A stretch of DNA of 5,236 nucleotides, from positions 1 to 5,236 of the forward strand of contig JBBRPS010000713.1 of NCBI GenBank assembly GCA_038227745.1, read 5' to 3'. A program made the position numbers and the translations under genes. This DNA is from DASPXY01 sp038227745 (GTDB lineage: Bacteria; Planctomycetota; Planctomycetia; Gemmatales; Gemmataceae). The notes beneath the pieces are model-generated. The model did not search any database. It saw only the letters and a program-made list of their open reading frames with translations, and was not told where the DNA came from. Shown here one piece after another: positions 1-5,236 of the stretch (positions are counted from its first letter, which is position 1; every line of letters starts with the position of its first letter).

Positions 1-2
1 GG

Positions 3-644
3 GGGCCGCCGCTGGTGCTGCAGCGGCACGCGGGGGCGGTGGTCGCGCTCGCCTTCTCGCCGGATGGCGTGCTGGTGGCGTCGGGGGGCGCGGACGAGAT
101 GGTACGGCTGTGGAACACGCGGACCGGCAGCCAGGAGCGCGAGCTGCGCGGGCACACGAACACCGTACTGGCCGTCGCGTTCAGCCCGGACGGCAAACAC
201 CTCGCCTCGGGCAGTTTCGATCGGACGGTGCGCGTCTGGGAGGTGGCGACGGGCGACGGGCAGGTGCTCCGCGGCCACACCGGCTCGACGCACGCCGTTG
301 CGTTCAGCCCCGACGGCCAACAGCTGGCCTCGGGGAGCAGCGACCGGACGGTCCGCCTGTGGAACCCGGCGACGGGCCGCGAGCAGCGGCGGTTGGAGGG
401 CTCGGCGGGGGCAGTGGCGTCGGTCGCGTACCACCCGGGCGGCCGGCGCCTGGCCAGCGTCGGCGAGGACAAGATGGTGCGGCTGTGGGACCTGGTGACG
501 GGGCAGGAGATCCTGGAGTTGGAGGGGGCGACCGGGCCGCTGACCTCGGTGGTATTCAGCCCCGACGGGCGGCGTCTTGCGGCGGCCGGTTACGACACGG
601 CAATCCGCGTCTGGGAGGCGGCGGCCGAGAAGAACCGATCCTGA
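3..644 (+). CDS. WD40 repeat protein, C-terminal part (5' end outside window)
   Basis: The frame is open to the left edge, so this is the C-terminal part of a longer protein; the GTG at 15 is only the first possible start inside the window and lies within a repeat. Counting from that GTG, five WD40 repeats of about 41-42 residues can be read, beginning near residues 1, 46, 87, 129 and 171. Each has the pattern GH(T) - AFSPDG - LASGS.D - VRLW/VRVW. The last two are more diverged (YHPGG, then AAAGYD), and the protein ends with a short charged tail soon after the final VWE. WD40 blades form beta-propellers that serve as protein-protein scaffolds. In planctomycetes such repeats often sit at the C-terminus of a protein kinase, sigma-factor-like or PSD1-type protein, but the N-terminal partner cannot be seen here. 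No enzyme function should be assigned from this fragment. Confidence 0.95.
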   Translation, partial: GPPLVLQRHAGAVVALAFSPDGVLVASGGADEMVRLWNTRTGSQERELRGHTNTVLAVAFSPDGKHLASGSFDRTVRVWEVATGDGQVLRGHTGSTHAVAFSPDGQQLASGSSDRTVRLWNPATGREQRRLEGSAGAVASVAYHPGGRRLASVGEDKMVRLWDLVTGQEILELEGATGPLTSVVFSPDGRRLAAAGYDTAIRVWEAAAEKNRS

Positions 645-680
645 GTCGGCGGATGGAGGCGTGGCAAGGTTTTCAGGCGG

Positions 681-784
681 CTTTGGAGTGCGGCGAGCCA
701 TCGCCGCTTTATTTTGGATAAAGCCCCGCGCCCACGCGCGGAAAAGAAAGAGAGAAAGCGGCGATGGCTCGCCGCACTCCAAAG
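681..784. repeat. Palindromic intergenic element with perfect 30-bp inverted arms
   Basis: The left arm (681-710, beginning ctttggagtgcggcgagcca) and the right arm (755-784) are exact reverse complements over 30 bp, separated by a 44-bp centre. The centre contains a second hairpin with a 6-bp GC stem (726-731 pairing with 736-741, ccgcgc / gcgcgg) around a 4-nt loop. The whole could fold into a long stem with a nested stem. It starts 36 bp after the WD40 stop and ends 35 bp before the next start. No T-run follows the stem on either strand, so it is not a classical intrinsic terminator. The form fits a REP/MITE-like dispersed element; whether it is repeated elsewhere in the genome cannot be seen here. 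Confidence 0.9.
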
Positions 785-819
785 CCCGCGGGTTCGCCCT
801 TGAGCCTCGGTGATGCCCC

Positions 820-1125
820 ATGCCGAACAAGCACCCACGCCTGCGATTGTGGCCTGAAGAGGAACGGTTCCTTCGTCAGTGGATGTACGACGAGGTGCAT
901 TTCAAAGACGGCAGGGGGCCGGCGAAGCAGCTACAGATAGCACACGGCGCCTTCCCGGCACACCTGGCGGAACTGATCGCTGCCTCGATCCCCGACCCCG
1001 CGGAACAGCTGGCCGCCGGCCTTATCCCAGGCCCTGCCGAGCCGCTCACCTGGTCCTGGGCGCCGGAGACGCTGCAGGCTCGCCTTGCCGAGGCCCGTGC
1101 GGTCCTCGGCGCCCGCCGCCGTTGA
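820..1125 (+). CDS. Small hypothetical protein, 101 aa
   Basis: The ORF runs from ATG 820 to TGA 1123-1125 and is soluble, with no membrane segment or signal peptide. The N-terminal half has a distinctive WPEEERFLRQWMYDEVHF stretch followed by GPAKQLQ. The middle is helical (AHLAELIAAS) and leads into a proline-rich linker (PDPAEQ, PGPAEP). It closes with a WSW motif and an amphipathic helix (LQARLAEARAVL). I associate this layout with short uncharacterised proteins of Gemmata-like planctomycetes, but I know no function for it. The Shine-Dalgarno is weak: the bases before the ATG are gatgcccc. Codon use is GC3-rich like the WD40 gene, supporting a resident coding gene. It lies between the palindromic element and the short antitoxin-like ORF, with no sign of tight operon coupling. 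Confidence 0.75.
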   Translation: MPNKHPRLRLWPEEERFLRQWMYDEVHFKDGRGPAKQLQIAHGAFPAHLAELIAASIPDPAEQLAAGLIPGPAEPLTWSWAPETLQARLAEARAVLGARRR

Positions 1126-1229
1126 GGCCCGCGCGTTTGCGGCCGCGGCGGTGGAAGACTCGCCTCCTGTCCCCCCCGCTCGCCTCGGAGCAGGCCCACC
1201 TTGTCCGGCTTCGTCGGCGCCCCCTGGCC

Positions 1230-1331
1230 GTGGCAGGTATCGTGGAGAACGGCCTGGTACGTCCCCTCGATCCCGCGGTGAAGCTGCCGGAACGCTCGCG
1301 GGTCATTATTGTGGCCGCGGAGGCAACCTGA
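1230..1331 (+). CDS. Short DUF104/AF2212-like antitoxin domain ORF (possible remnant)
   Basis: From GTG 1230 to TGA 1329-1331 the frame encodes 33 residues containing GIVENGLVRPLDPAVKLPE and then a hydrophobic strand, RVIIVA. This matches the pattern of the DUF104 (AF2212-like) antitoxin domain: a short strand, ENG-V-PL, an LPE turn and a V-rich second strand. Members of that family are usually small antitoxins beside PIN-domain toxins. No PIN toxin is present here. The GTG has no Shine-Dalgarno, and the upstream in-frame sequence is arginine/proline-rich and does not look like a native N-terminus. The start is therefore uncertain, and the gene may be decayed or cut from a longer parent. Its stop lies in the same frame as the HINT-like ORF that begins at 1341. 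Confidence 0.45.
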   Translation: MAGIVENGLVRPLDPAVKLPERSRVIIVAAEAT

Positions 1332-1340
1332 CCGGAGGGG

Positions 1341-1886
1341 TTGCCCGTCGGCGGGGGCGGGGAGCTGAGCCCGGTGTACAATTTGGACGTACAGCCCGGT
1401 CGTGTCGGAGAGCAGGGGATCTTGGTACAAAACGCAGCTGCAGGCCCAGTTTGTGCCCCTGAAGGATCGGTGAACTGCGAACCCGTCATCGAGACTGCCA
1501 CCGCCACGGAGTTCTTGCTGAACAACAAGAAGAAGCCTGAAAACTTTATCTGCGGCGAGTTGGTGAGTGGAGGGGAGTTGTCATTCCTCATCGAGAACCT
1601 ACCCAAGGATGGAAAGGGATGCCGCGGACGCTGGATGTTTGAAGTGATGATGCAGCACTTCGGTGCAAGCGTCACGGCGATTCAAGGCAACTGGACCTAC
1701 GGTGACAACCTCGCAACGATCAACAGGTTGACGGCCGGCGGGACGATGACTATCGAGGAGGCAGCCAGGCAAGGCCCAACGGGCAAGTATGCTGCCGCCT
1801 GGGGTTTCAACCAGGTTCAGGCTCTACCTCAGACCACCGGAACCCCTGGGCATTACACCCGGGTGTACGCCCTCTTCAAGAAGTAA
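1341..1886 (+). CDS. Orphan polymorphic-toxin C-terminal module: HINT remnant plus toxin-like domain
   Basis: The frame is 181 codons from TTG 1341 to TAA 1884-1886, but the true start is unclear. The ggagg at 1334-1338 is only 2 nt from the TTG, and no ATG occurs until residue 99. Residues 10-31 (SPVYNLDV, then VGEQGILVQN) look like the end of a HINT/pretoxin domain, which in full proteins joins a long secreted body to a variable toxic tip. Residues about 45-181 form one compact domain with no membrane segment. Its visible landmarks are GKGCRGRWMFEVMMQHFG (91-108), IQGNW (114-118), DNLATIN (122-128), EEAARQGPTGKYAAAWGF (139-156) and GHYTRVYALF (170-179). I do not recognise a named family; the G-rich turn before the long helix is loosely like a GNAT-type fold, but this is weak. 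The spacing to the next gene and the lower GC (50% in 1501-1560) support a toxin cassette. It may be silent for want of its body and start. Confidence 0.7.
   Translation: MPVGGGGELSPVYNLDVQPGRVGEQGILVQNAAAGPVCAPEGSVNCEPVIETATATEFLLNNKKKPENFICGELVSGGELSFLIENLPKDGKGCRGRWMFEVMMQHFGASVTAIQGNWTYGDNLATINRLTAGGTMTIEEAARQGPTGKYAAAWGFNQVQALPQTTGTPGHYTRVYALFKK
1368..1433 (+). other. Degenerate HINT/pretoxin domain tail
   Basis: HINT domains of polymorphic toxins typically end with a pattern like VYNL.V...HTYFVGE.GVLVHN, where the terminal His-Asn is needed for self-cleavage. Here the reading is PVYNLDVQPG directly followed by RVGEQGILVQNA. The HTYF-like segment is missing and the penultimate His is Gln. 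This suggests a short deletion plus loss of the catalytic His, so self-cleavage is unlikely. The resemblance is read by eye. Confidence 0.6.
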
Positions 1887-1895
1887 GGAACTATC

Positions 1896-1901
1896 AAGAG
1901 G
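1896..1901 (+). promoter_or_regulatory. Shine-Dalgarno of the immunity-like gene
   Basis: The bases aagagg stand 5 nt before ATG 1907, within the 20-bp gap after the toxin-like stop. This fixes the start of the downstream gene and lets it be translated independently of the doubtful start upstream. Confidence 0.7.
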
Positions 1902-1906
1902 CCGAA

Positions 1907-2212
1907 ATGGAAGAACTCAACCCAGTCATTCTTCTGCGTCTTCGGGGCATGGCTCGTAATGGAGACACTCCCTCCCGAATGCTGCGGGAAATCATCGACA
2001 GGTTGGCCCCAGCCATACCACACAAAATTACGCTCATCAAGTACATGAGAGCAGCGTTCTGCTTGTCCCTTCAGCAAGCAAGTCCAGTCCCAGGCTGGGC
2101 ACCGGATGGTTCAGGGGAACTCAACGATTCACGGCTTGATGGTTTCCTTGTGCCTGAAATCATTAAGAACCGCCCGTCCTGGGAGTCGCTGGACATGGCC
2201 TCCTCGGCCTGA
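1907..2212 (+). CDS. Candidate immunity protein for the upstream toxin-like module, 101 aa
   Basis: The start is ATG 1907 with a good Shine-Dalgarno, and the stop is TGA 2210-2212. The protein is small, soluble and mostly helical. It opens with NPVILLRLRGMARNGDTPSR and a helix (MLREIIDRLAP), has a central aromatic/hydrophobic helix (LIKYMRAAFCLSLQQAS), then VPGWAPDGSGELNDSRLD, and ends near IIKNRPSW. The G-W...GEL.D..LD...P.I...R..W pattern resembles short uncharacterised proteins I have seen next to toxin tips, but I can name no family. Position is the main evidence: a small ORF immediately 3' of a polymorphic-toxin tip is where the cognate immunity protein is expected, and both genes share the lower GC. 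An unrelated hypothetical gene is the alternative. Confidence 0.65.
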   Translation: MEELNPVILLRLRGMARNGDTPSRMLREIIDRLAPAIPHKITLIKYMRAAFCLSLQQASPVPGWAPDGSGELNDSRLDGFLVPEIIKNRPSWESLDMASSA

Positions 2213-2260
2213 GGGACAGAGCTGAGGGCAGTTACCAAGGTCCCGCCTGGGGAAATTAGT

Positions 2261-2264
2261 GGAG
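2261..2264 (+). promoter_or_regulatory. Shine-Dalgarno selecting ATG 2271
   Basis: The bases ggag lie 6 nt before ATG 2271. The longer frame from GTG 2259 would place this site inside the coding region and has no such site at good spacing of its own, so ATG 2271 is preferred. Confidence 0.6.
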
Positions 2265-2270
2265 CAAGAC

Positions 2271-2726
2271 ATGCGCTGGATTGTTTACGCGGTGACCGCG
2301 CTCGCGGTTCTCTGCGCTATCGGGCTGGCAACCGCTGTCCTCCGGGGCACCTTGCTGCCTGCTGAAGTGACTGACGTCGCCGACGTTCAAGAGTTGGCCC
2401 GGATCAAGATCCCCGCGTCTGCCACGGACCTGCGCTGCGCAACCATGAAGGGGCTCGACCGACTGACCTACGAACGGTTCGAGATCCCCACGGCGGATCT
2501 CAAGCGGATCCTGGCGGACATGCCGGCGGACGCCCGGGAAGCGGCGTACTCGGGGTACTCCAATGTGACCTCTCATGCGATGGACGAACCGTGGTGGCAG
2601 CCGAACCTTCTCGGCCAGCCGCGGGTGGTTGAGTGGTCCTCGCCGGGGTCCTCTGTGAACCTGATGTTTAGGGGGTCGAACCGGCCGGGCGTGCTGACGG
2701 TGTACTTCTTTAACTTCAGCCTGTAG
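2271..2726 (+). CDS. Small membrane-anchored hypothetical protein, 151 aa
   Basis: Starting at ATG 2271 the product begins MRWIVYAVTALAVLCAIGLA, a short basic start followed by a single hydrophobic helix of about 20 residues. It is either an uncleaved anchor or a signal peptide; no lipobox is evident. The rest (about 125 residues) is a soluble domain expected outside the cytoplasm. It includes VQELARIKIPASATDLRC, LDRLTYERFEIPTADLKRIL, a tryptophan pair (EPWWQPNL) and a C-terminal strand-rich end (GVLTVYFFNFSL). The phrase 'IP.sAtdlr....d...erFeiPtadl' recalls small exported planctomycete proteins of unknown function, and I assign none. It lies 58 bp after the immunity-like gene on the same strand and converges with the M50 gene. 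It could be a passive neighbour or an accessory of the toxin cassette. Confidence 0.7.
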   Translation: MRWIVYAVTALAVLCAIGLATAVLRGTLLPAEVTDVADVQELARIKIPASATDLRCATMKGLDRLTYERFEIPTADLKRILADMPADAREAAYSGYSNVTSHAMDEPWWQPNLLGQPRVVEWSSPGSSVNLMFRGSNRPGVLTVYFFNFSL

Positions 2727-2837
2727 CGCCGTCCCGCCGGCAGAGGGGTTACAGAGGTCGGTCGCGACGCGCTCTCTGGCCGCTCCGAGGCCGGCATCGG
2801 CGGCAGCGACTCTGCCAGTTCTTTTCGGACGGCAACA
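2727..2837. other. Convergent intergenic gap, no clear terminator
   Basis: These 111 bp separate two genes that point at each other. Only weak GC pairings (for example ggcc...ggcc near 2778-2793) are seen, with no strong stem followed by a T-run on either strand, so I mark no terminator. Confidence 0.5.
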
Positions 2838-5033
2838 TCACAACCCCCAGTTGAACGTCGTGGCCAGGTAGCGCTGGAAGCGCCACCACAGCGTCTGCGA
2901 CCCCGCCTCGATCTTCACGCGCCCCAGCACCCCGGGCTGCACCAGGCCGTCGATCCGCTGGAACCGCACCGCACTCAGGTAGTGCGGCTGGTACGGCTTC
3001 TCCGCCTTCGACACCGGGTCCTGCTGCGTCACCACCTCGCCGCCCGCCCGGCTCGACAGCTGCGGCGGCACGTTCTTCGCGTCCACCTGCGCGATCTCCG
3101 TCACCACGCCCGGCCACTGGTGCGACGCCCCGCCATGCACCCGGATCCACGCCCGGCTCCCCGGCGCCACCAACTCGTGGTCCGCCGGCGCCACCAGCAG
3201 CACCGCCCGCAGCACGCGCGCATCGCCGACCCGGCACACCTGCGCCCCGTTGTCCAGCCACTTGCCCTTCTCCTCCGGCGGCAGCAGGCCCATCACCTTG
3301 CCGTCGCACGGCGCCCGCAGCGTCAGCCGCTCCAGCTGCTCGTGCAGCGTCGCGTGTTCCTGCACCAGCGCCCGCAGCTCGTACTCCGTCTGCTGCAGCG
3401 CCGCCGCCGCCTGCGCCGCGGCGCCCGCCTCCGACAGCTGCGCCAGGAACGTCGCCTTCTGCTTCAGCCGCAGCGCCTGGTCCGCCTCGTTGAGGCGCAG
3501 CCTGATCTCCAGCTCCGGGTTCCTCAGCACCGCCACGACCTCACCGGCGCGGACGCGCTGGCCGTCGCGCACCGCCACCGTGCGCAGCACGCCGCCCCGC
3601 TCCGGGACGATCACGCGCTGCACCTGGTCCGGCTCGACCTGCACCAGCGCCACGCCGCTCACCCGCACGGGGAAGGGCACCAGGGTCACCACCAGGGCGA
3701 CAGCCGCCAGCAGGGCGAGCGCCAGCCACACGCGCGCGGGTTTCATGTCCGGCAACCTCCCCCGGCGGTGGACCGCGTGCGCCAGGCGGTACAGCGGCCA
3801 GCCGAGCATCGCCGCCGCCCCCGCCAGGCCGAGCAGGTAGCCGACCGAGCCGAGCTTGTAAGGGGTCAAATACGTCGAGAGCAGATGAAACACCCAGAAC
3901 ACCACCAGCCAGCGGTAGACGTAGCTCGCCACCGCATAGCACGCGAGAACACCCTGCCGCCCGGCGGCCCGCGCGTCCGGCCCCGCCACGTCGGCGCCCA
4001 GCCAGCGCAGCACGCCCGAGCGCACCGTCCGGCTCGCCGTCTCGGACAGGTTCGGGACCTCCAGCCAGTCCGATAGGGCGTAGTAGCCGTCGAAGCGCAT
4101 CAGCGGGTTGGCGTTGAACAGGACCGTGTTCACGCTGCACACCACCATCAGCGCCAGCGCCAGGTTGTGGGCGAACGTCCCCGGCTCGGTCAGCCACCAG
4201 GCGAACGTCGCCACAGCAGCGGCGAGCAGCTCGACGTAGATGCCCGCGGCGCTGACCGCGATCCGCCGCCATTTGCTCGGCAGCGTCCAGCTGTCCGACA
4301 CGTTGCAGTACAGCGTCGGGAACAGCACGAGCAGCAGCAGGCCGGCCTCGTGGACCTTGCCGCCGAACGCCTTGCAGCACAGGCCGTGGCCCAGCTCGTG
4401 CAGCACCTTGACCAGGCCGAGCGCCACCCAGAGGTAGACGAGGTTCTTGAAGCCGAAGAACTCGCGGGCGTCGGGCAGCCGGTTCGTGAAGTCGCCCCAG
4501 TGCGTCGCGACCAGCGCCAGCGCCCCCAGCACCAGGCCGGCGCCGAGGAGCAGGAACGGCAGCGTGAAGACGAAGCGCGTACACGGCAGCAGCCGGCCGA
4601 GGAAGCGGTCGGGGTTGCACAGTGGGATGCGGAGCGACAGGACGTTGAGCGCTGAGGCCCAGCGCGCCTCGCGCCGCTGTTTCGCCGAGCGCTCGAACAG
4701 GGCGCGGGCGGCCTGCGGGGCGTCGCTCTCCGCCAGGCCGCTATTGAGCAACTGCGACGCGAACGACTCCACCTCTTCGAGCGTCAGTCGCTCCGGGCGG
4801 TAGCGTTTCTCGTAGGCGGCGCGGATGTCTTCCAGGGAGTGGGCGCCGTCCATGAGGTCGGCGATGAAGCGCTGCTTCTCTTCGAGTCGGTAGTAGCGGA
4901 GGCTGACCGGGTCCTTGACGACGTGGCAGGTCCGCCCCTCGTTGTGCTGTTCATTAACGACGAGATTGCGGCGCAGGCGGACGCGGACGCGCTTCCGCCT
5001 TTCCAGATCGCCGGGCGCCGCGGGAGTGTGCAT
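2838..5033 (-). CDS. PqqD-like / M50 zinc metalloprotease / HlyD-type adaptor fusion protein, 731 aa
   Basis: The gene reads from ATG (5033-5031) to TGA (2840-2838). Residues about 20-103 form a PqqD-like domain (YYRLEEKQRFIADLMDG, then a helix pair), a fold that in RiPP systems can bind leader peptides. Residues about 150-455 are polytopic, with hydrophobic segments near 152-176, 196-222, 229-243, 257-283, 289-308, 366-388, 395-415 and 433-453. This part carries the M50 zinc motif HELGH (212-216) and the second motif NPLMRFDGYY (309-318), whose Asp supplies the third ligand, so the protease appears intact. Residues about 460-731 are HlyD-like: a split lipoyl domain (near 475-503 and 570-583) around a coiled-coil hairpin (505-570), then beta-barrel strands. 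The layout resembles YydH-type 'peptide zinc metalloprotease' proteins and planctomycete M50-HlyD proteins, which act in the inner membrane in peptide processing or export. No ABC transporter, outer-membrane channel or substrate peptide is in the window. The upstream aggac lies about 8 nt before the ATG. Confidence 0.93.
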   Translation of the reverse strand: MHTPAAPGDLERRKRVRVRLRRNLVVNEQHNEGRTCHVVKDPVSLRYYRLEEKQRFIADLMDGAHSLEDIRAAYEKRYRPERLTLEEVESFASQLLNSGLAESDAPQAARALFERSAKQRREARWASALNVLSLRIPLCNPDRFLGRLLPCTRFVFTLPFLLLGAGLVLGALALVATHWGDFTNRLPDAREFFGFKNLVYLWVALGLVKVLHELGHGLCCKAFGGKVHEAGLLLLVLFPTLYCNVSDSWTLPSKWRRIAVSAAGIYVELLAAAVATFAWWLTEPGTFAHNLALALMVVCSVNTVLFNANPLMRFDGYYALSDWLEVPNLSETASRTVRSGVLRWLGADVAGPDARAAGRQGVLACYAVASYVYRWLVVFWVFHLLSTYLTPYKLGSVGYLLGLAGAAAMLGWPLYRLAHAVHRRGRLPDMKPARVWLALALLAAVALVVTLVPFPVRVSGVALVQVEPDQVQRVIVPERGGVLRTVAVRDGQRVRAGEVVAVLRNPELEIRLRLNEADQALRLKQKATFLAQLSEAGAAAQAAAALQQTEYELRALVQEHATLHEQLERLTLRAPCDGKVMGLLPPEEKGKWLDNGAQVCRVGDARVLRAVLLVAPADHELVAPGSRAWIRVHGGASHQWPGVVTEIAQVDAKNVPPQLSSRAGGEVVTQQDPVSKAEKPYQPHYLSAVRFQRIDGLVQPGVLGRVKIEAGSQTLWWRFQRYLATTFNWGL

Positions 5034-5061
5034 GGGTGAGGTCCTGGCCGTCGAGTGTCTT

Positions 5062-5193
5062 GATCGTGGGCGACTCGCTCCGCGAGTCGCTCGGTGAGAT
5101 CGTGGGCGAGTCGCTCGGCGAGATCGTGGGCGACTCGCTCCGCGAGTCGCTCGGCGAGATCGTGGGCGACTCGCTCCGCGAGTCGCTCGGCGA
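5062..5193. repeat. 36-bp tandem repeat array with a hairpin in each full unit
   Basis: Four units are seen: 5062-5097 (36 bp), 5098-5121 (24 bp, lacking 12 bp), 5122-5157 (36 bp) and 5158-5193 (36 bp). The consensus starts gatcgtgggcgactcgctcc and ends cgcgagtcgctcggcga. The three full units are identical except for one C-to-T in the first (ggtga). Each full unit holds an 8-bp stem, gcgactcg / cgagtcgc, around a ctccg loop; the short unit has lost one arm. The array lies 28-160 bp upstream of the M50 gene's start, where its promoter should be. Unit lengths are multiples of 3, so frames stay open through it on both strands (LAERLAERVAHD on minus, IVGDSLRESLGE on plus). I do not call a protein, because the minus-strand frame would overlap about 250 bp of the M50 gene. 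Confidence 0.92.
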
Positions 5194-5222
5194 GCTGTTG
5201 CGGCAGTAAGCCCAAAAACCCA

Positions 5223-5236
5223 GAGCGACTCGCGGA
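5223..5236 (-). repeat. Inverted partial copy of the 36-bp unit, cut by the window edge
   Basis: The final 14 bases (gagcgactcgcgga) are the exact reverse complement of 5175-5188 inside the last full unit. The flanking bases (gag before, cgcgga at the end) separate this from simple half-palindrome similarity. The array may continue beyond the window in the opposite orientation, or this is one arm of a larger stem. Confidence 0.7.

Noticed and set aside
681..784. Intrinsic terminator for the WD40 gene
   Set aside because: There is a long stem but no T-run after it on either strand, so it is annotated as a repeat instead.
876..1675. Minus-strand frames across 876-1430 and 1046-1675
   Set aside because: They have no recognisable domains and compositions biased by GC; they oppose better-supported plus-strand genes.
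1854..1867. 14-bp perfect palindrome tacacccgggtgta
   Set aside because: It lies inside the coding end of the toxin-like ORF, encoding part of the YTRVY stretch. It is single, short and has no matching sites elsewhere in the window.
2982..4076. Long plus-strand frame opposite the M50 gene, rich in Arg, His, Pro and Leu
   Set aside because: It is a typical antisense shadow of a GC-rich gene; the minus strand carries the recognisable domains and zinc motifs.
5062..5193. CRISPR array
   Set aside because: The units are directly adjacent with no unique spacers, so this is a plain tandem repeat.
5036..5208. Plus-strand frame of 57 codons through the array with IVGDSLRESLGE repeats
   Set aside because: It has no good ribosome binding site or non-repeat domain and is explained by repeat units whose length is a multiple of three.
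4784..5215. Minus-strand frame with LAERLAERVAHD repeats running into the M50 gene
   Set aside because: It overlaps about 250 bp of the well-supported M50 gene in another frame, and its repeat part comes from the 36-bp DNA array. The GC-rich array leaves frames open on both strands.

Overview
The window looks like chromosomal DNA from a high-GC planctomycete, most likely a relative of Gemmata. The flanking genes are very GC-rich (one M50-gene line counts 75% GC). The gene content also fits that group: a WD40 protein with near-perfect FSPDG / LASGS / VRLW repeats, a large PqqD-M50-HlyD-type protein, a short lineage-style hypothetical protein and palindromic intergenic repeats. The taxonomic call is inference; there is no marker gene.

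Left part (1-1340). The C-terminal part of a WD40 beta-propeller protein enters from the left edge and stops at 644. Next comes a palindromic element (681-784) with perfect 30-bp inverted arms and a nested GC hairpin. A 101-residue hypothetical protein (820-1125) follows. After it lies a very short ORF (1230-1331) that reads like a complete DUF104/AF2212-type antitoxin domain but has no visible partner toxin and no good ribosome binding site.

Middle (1341-2726). This is the most interesting part. A plus-strand ORF opens with what looks like the eroded tail of a HINT (pretoxin) domain and continues into a roughly 150-residue domain I cannot assign to a named family. A 101-residue ORF with a good Shine-Dalgarno follows 20 bp downstream. 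The arrangement is that of an orphan polymorphic-toxin tip with its immunity gene: the long upstream toxin body is absent, and an in-frame stop lies just before the HINT remnant. These two genes have lower GC (about 50-58% in sampled lines) than the flanks, consistent with acquisition as a cassette. A small protein with one N-terminal membrane segment (2271-2726) follows on the same strand.

Right part (2838-5236). A 731-residue minus-strand gene converges on the middle block. It has an N-terminal PqqD-like domain, a polytopic M50 metalloprotease core (HELGH and NPLMRFDGYY) and a C-terminal HlyD-like adaptor with a lipoyl/coiled-coil hairpin. This architecture is linked with peptide maturation or export. 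Its upstream region holds a 36-bp tandem repeat array (5062-5193) in which each full unit carries its own hairpin, followed by an inverted partial copy at the window edge.

The genes do not form one obvious pathway. The clearest functional unit is the toxin/immunity pair, with the membrane protein possibly associated; the WD40 and M50-HlyD genes look like independent chromosomal neighbours.
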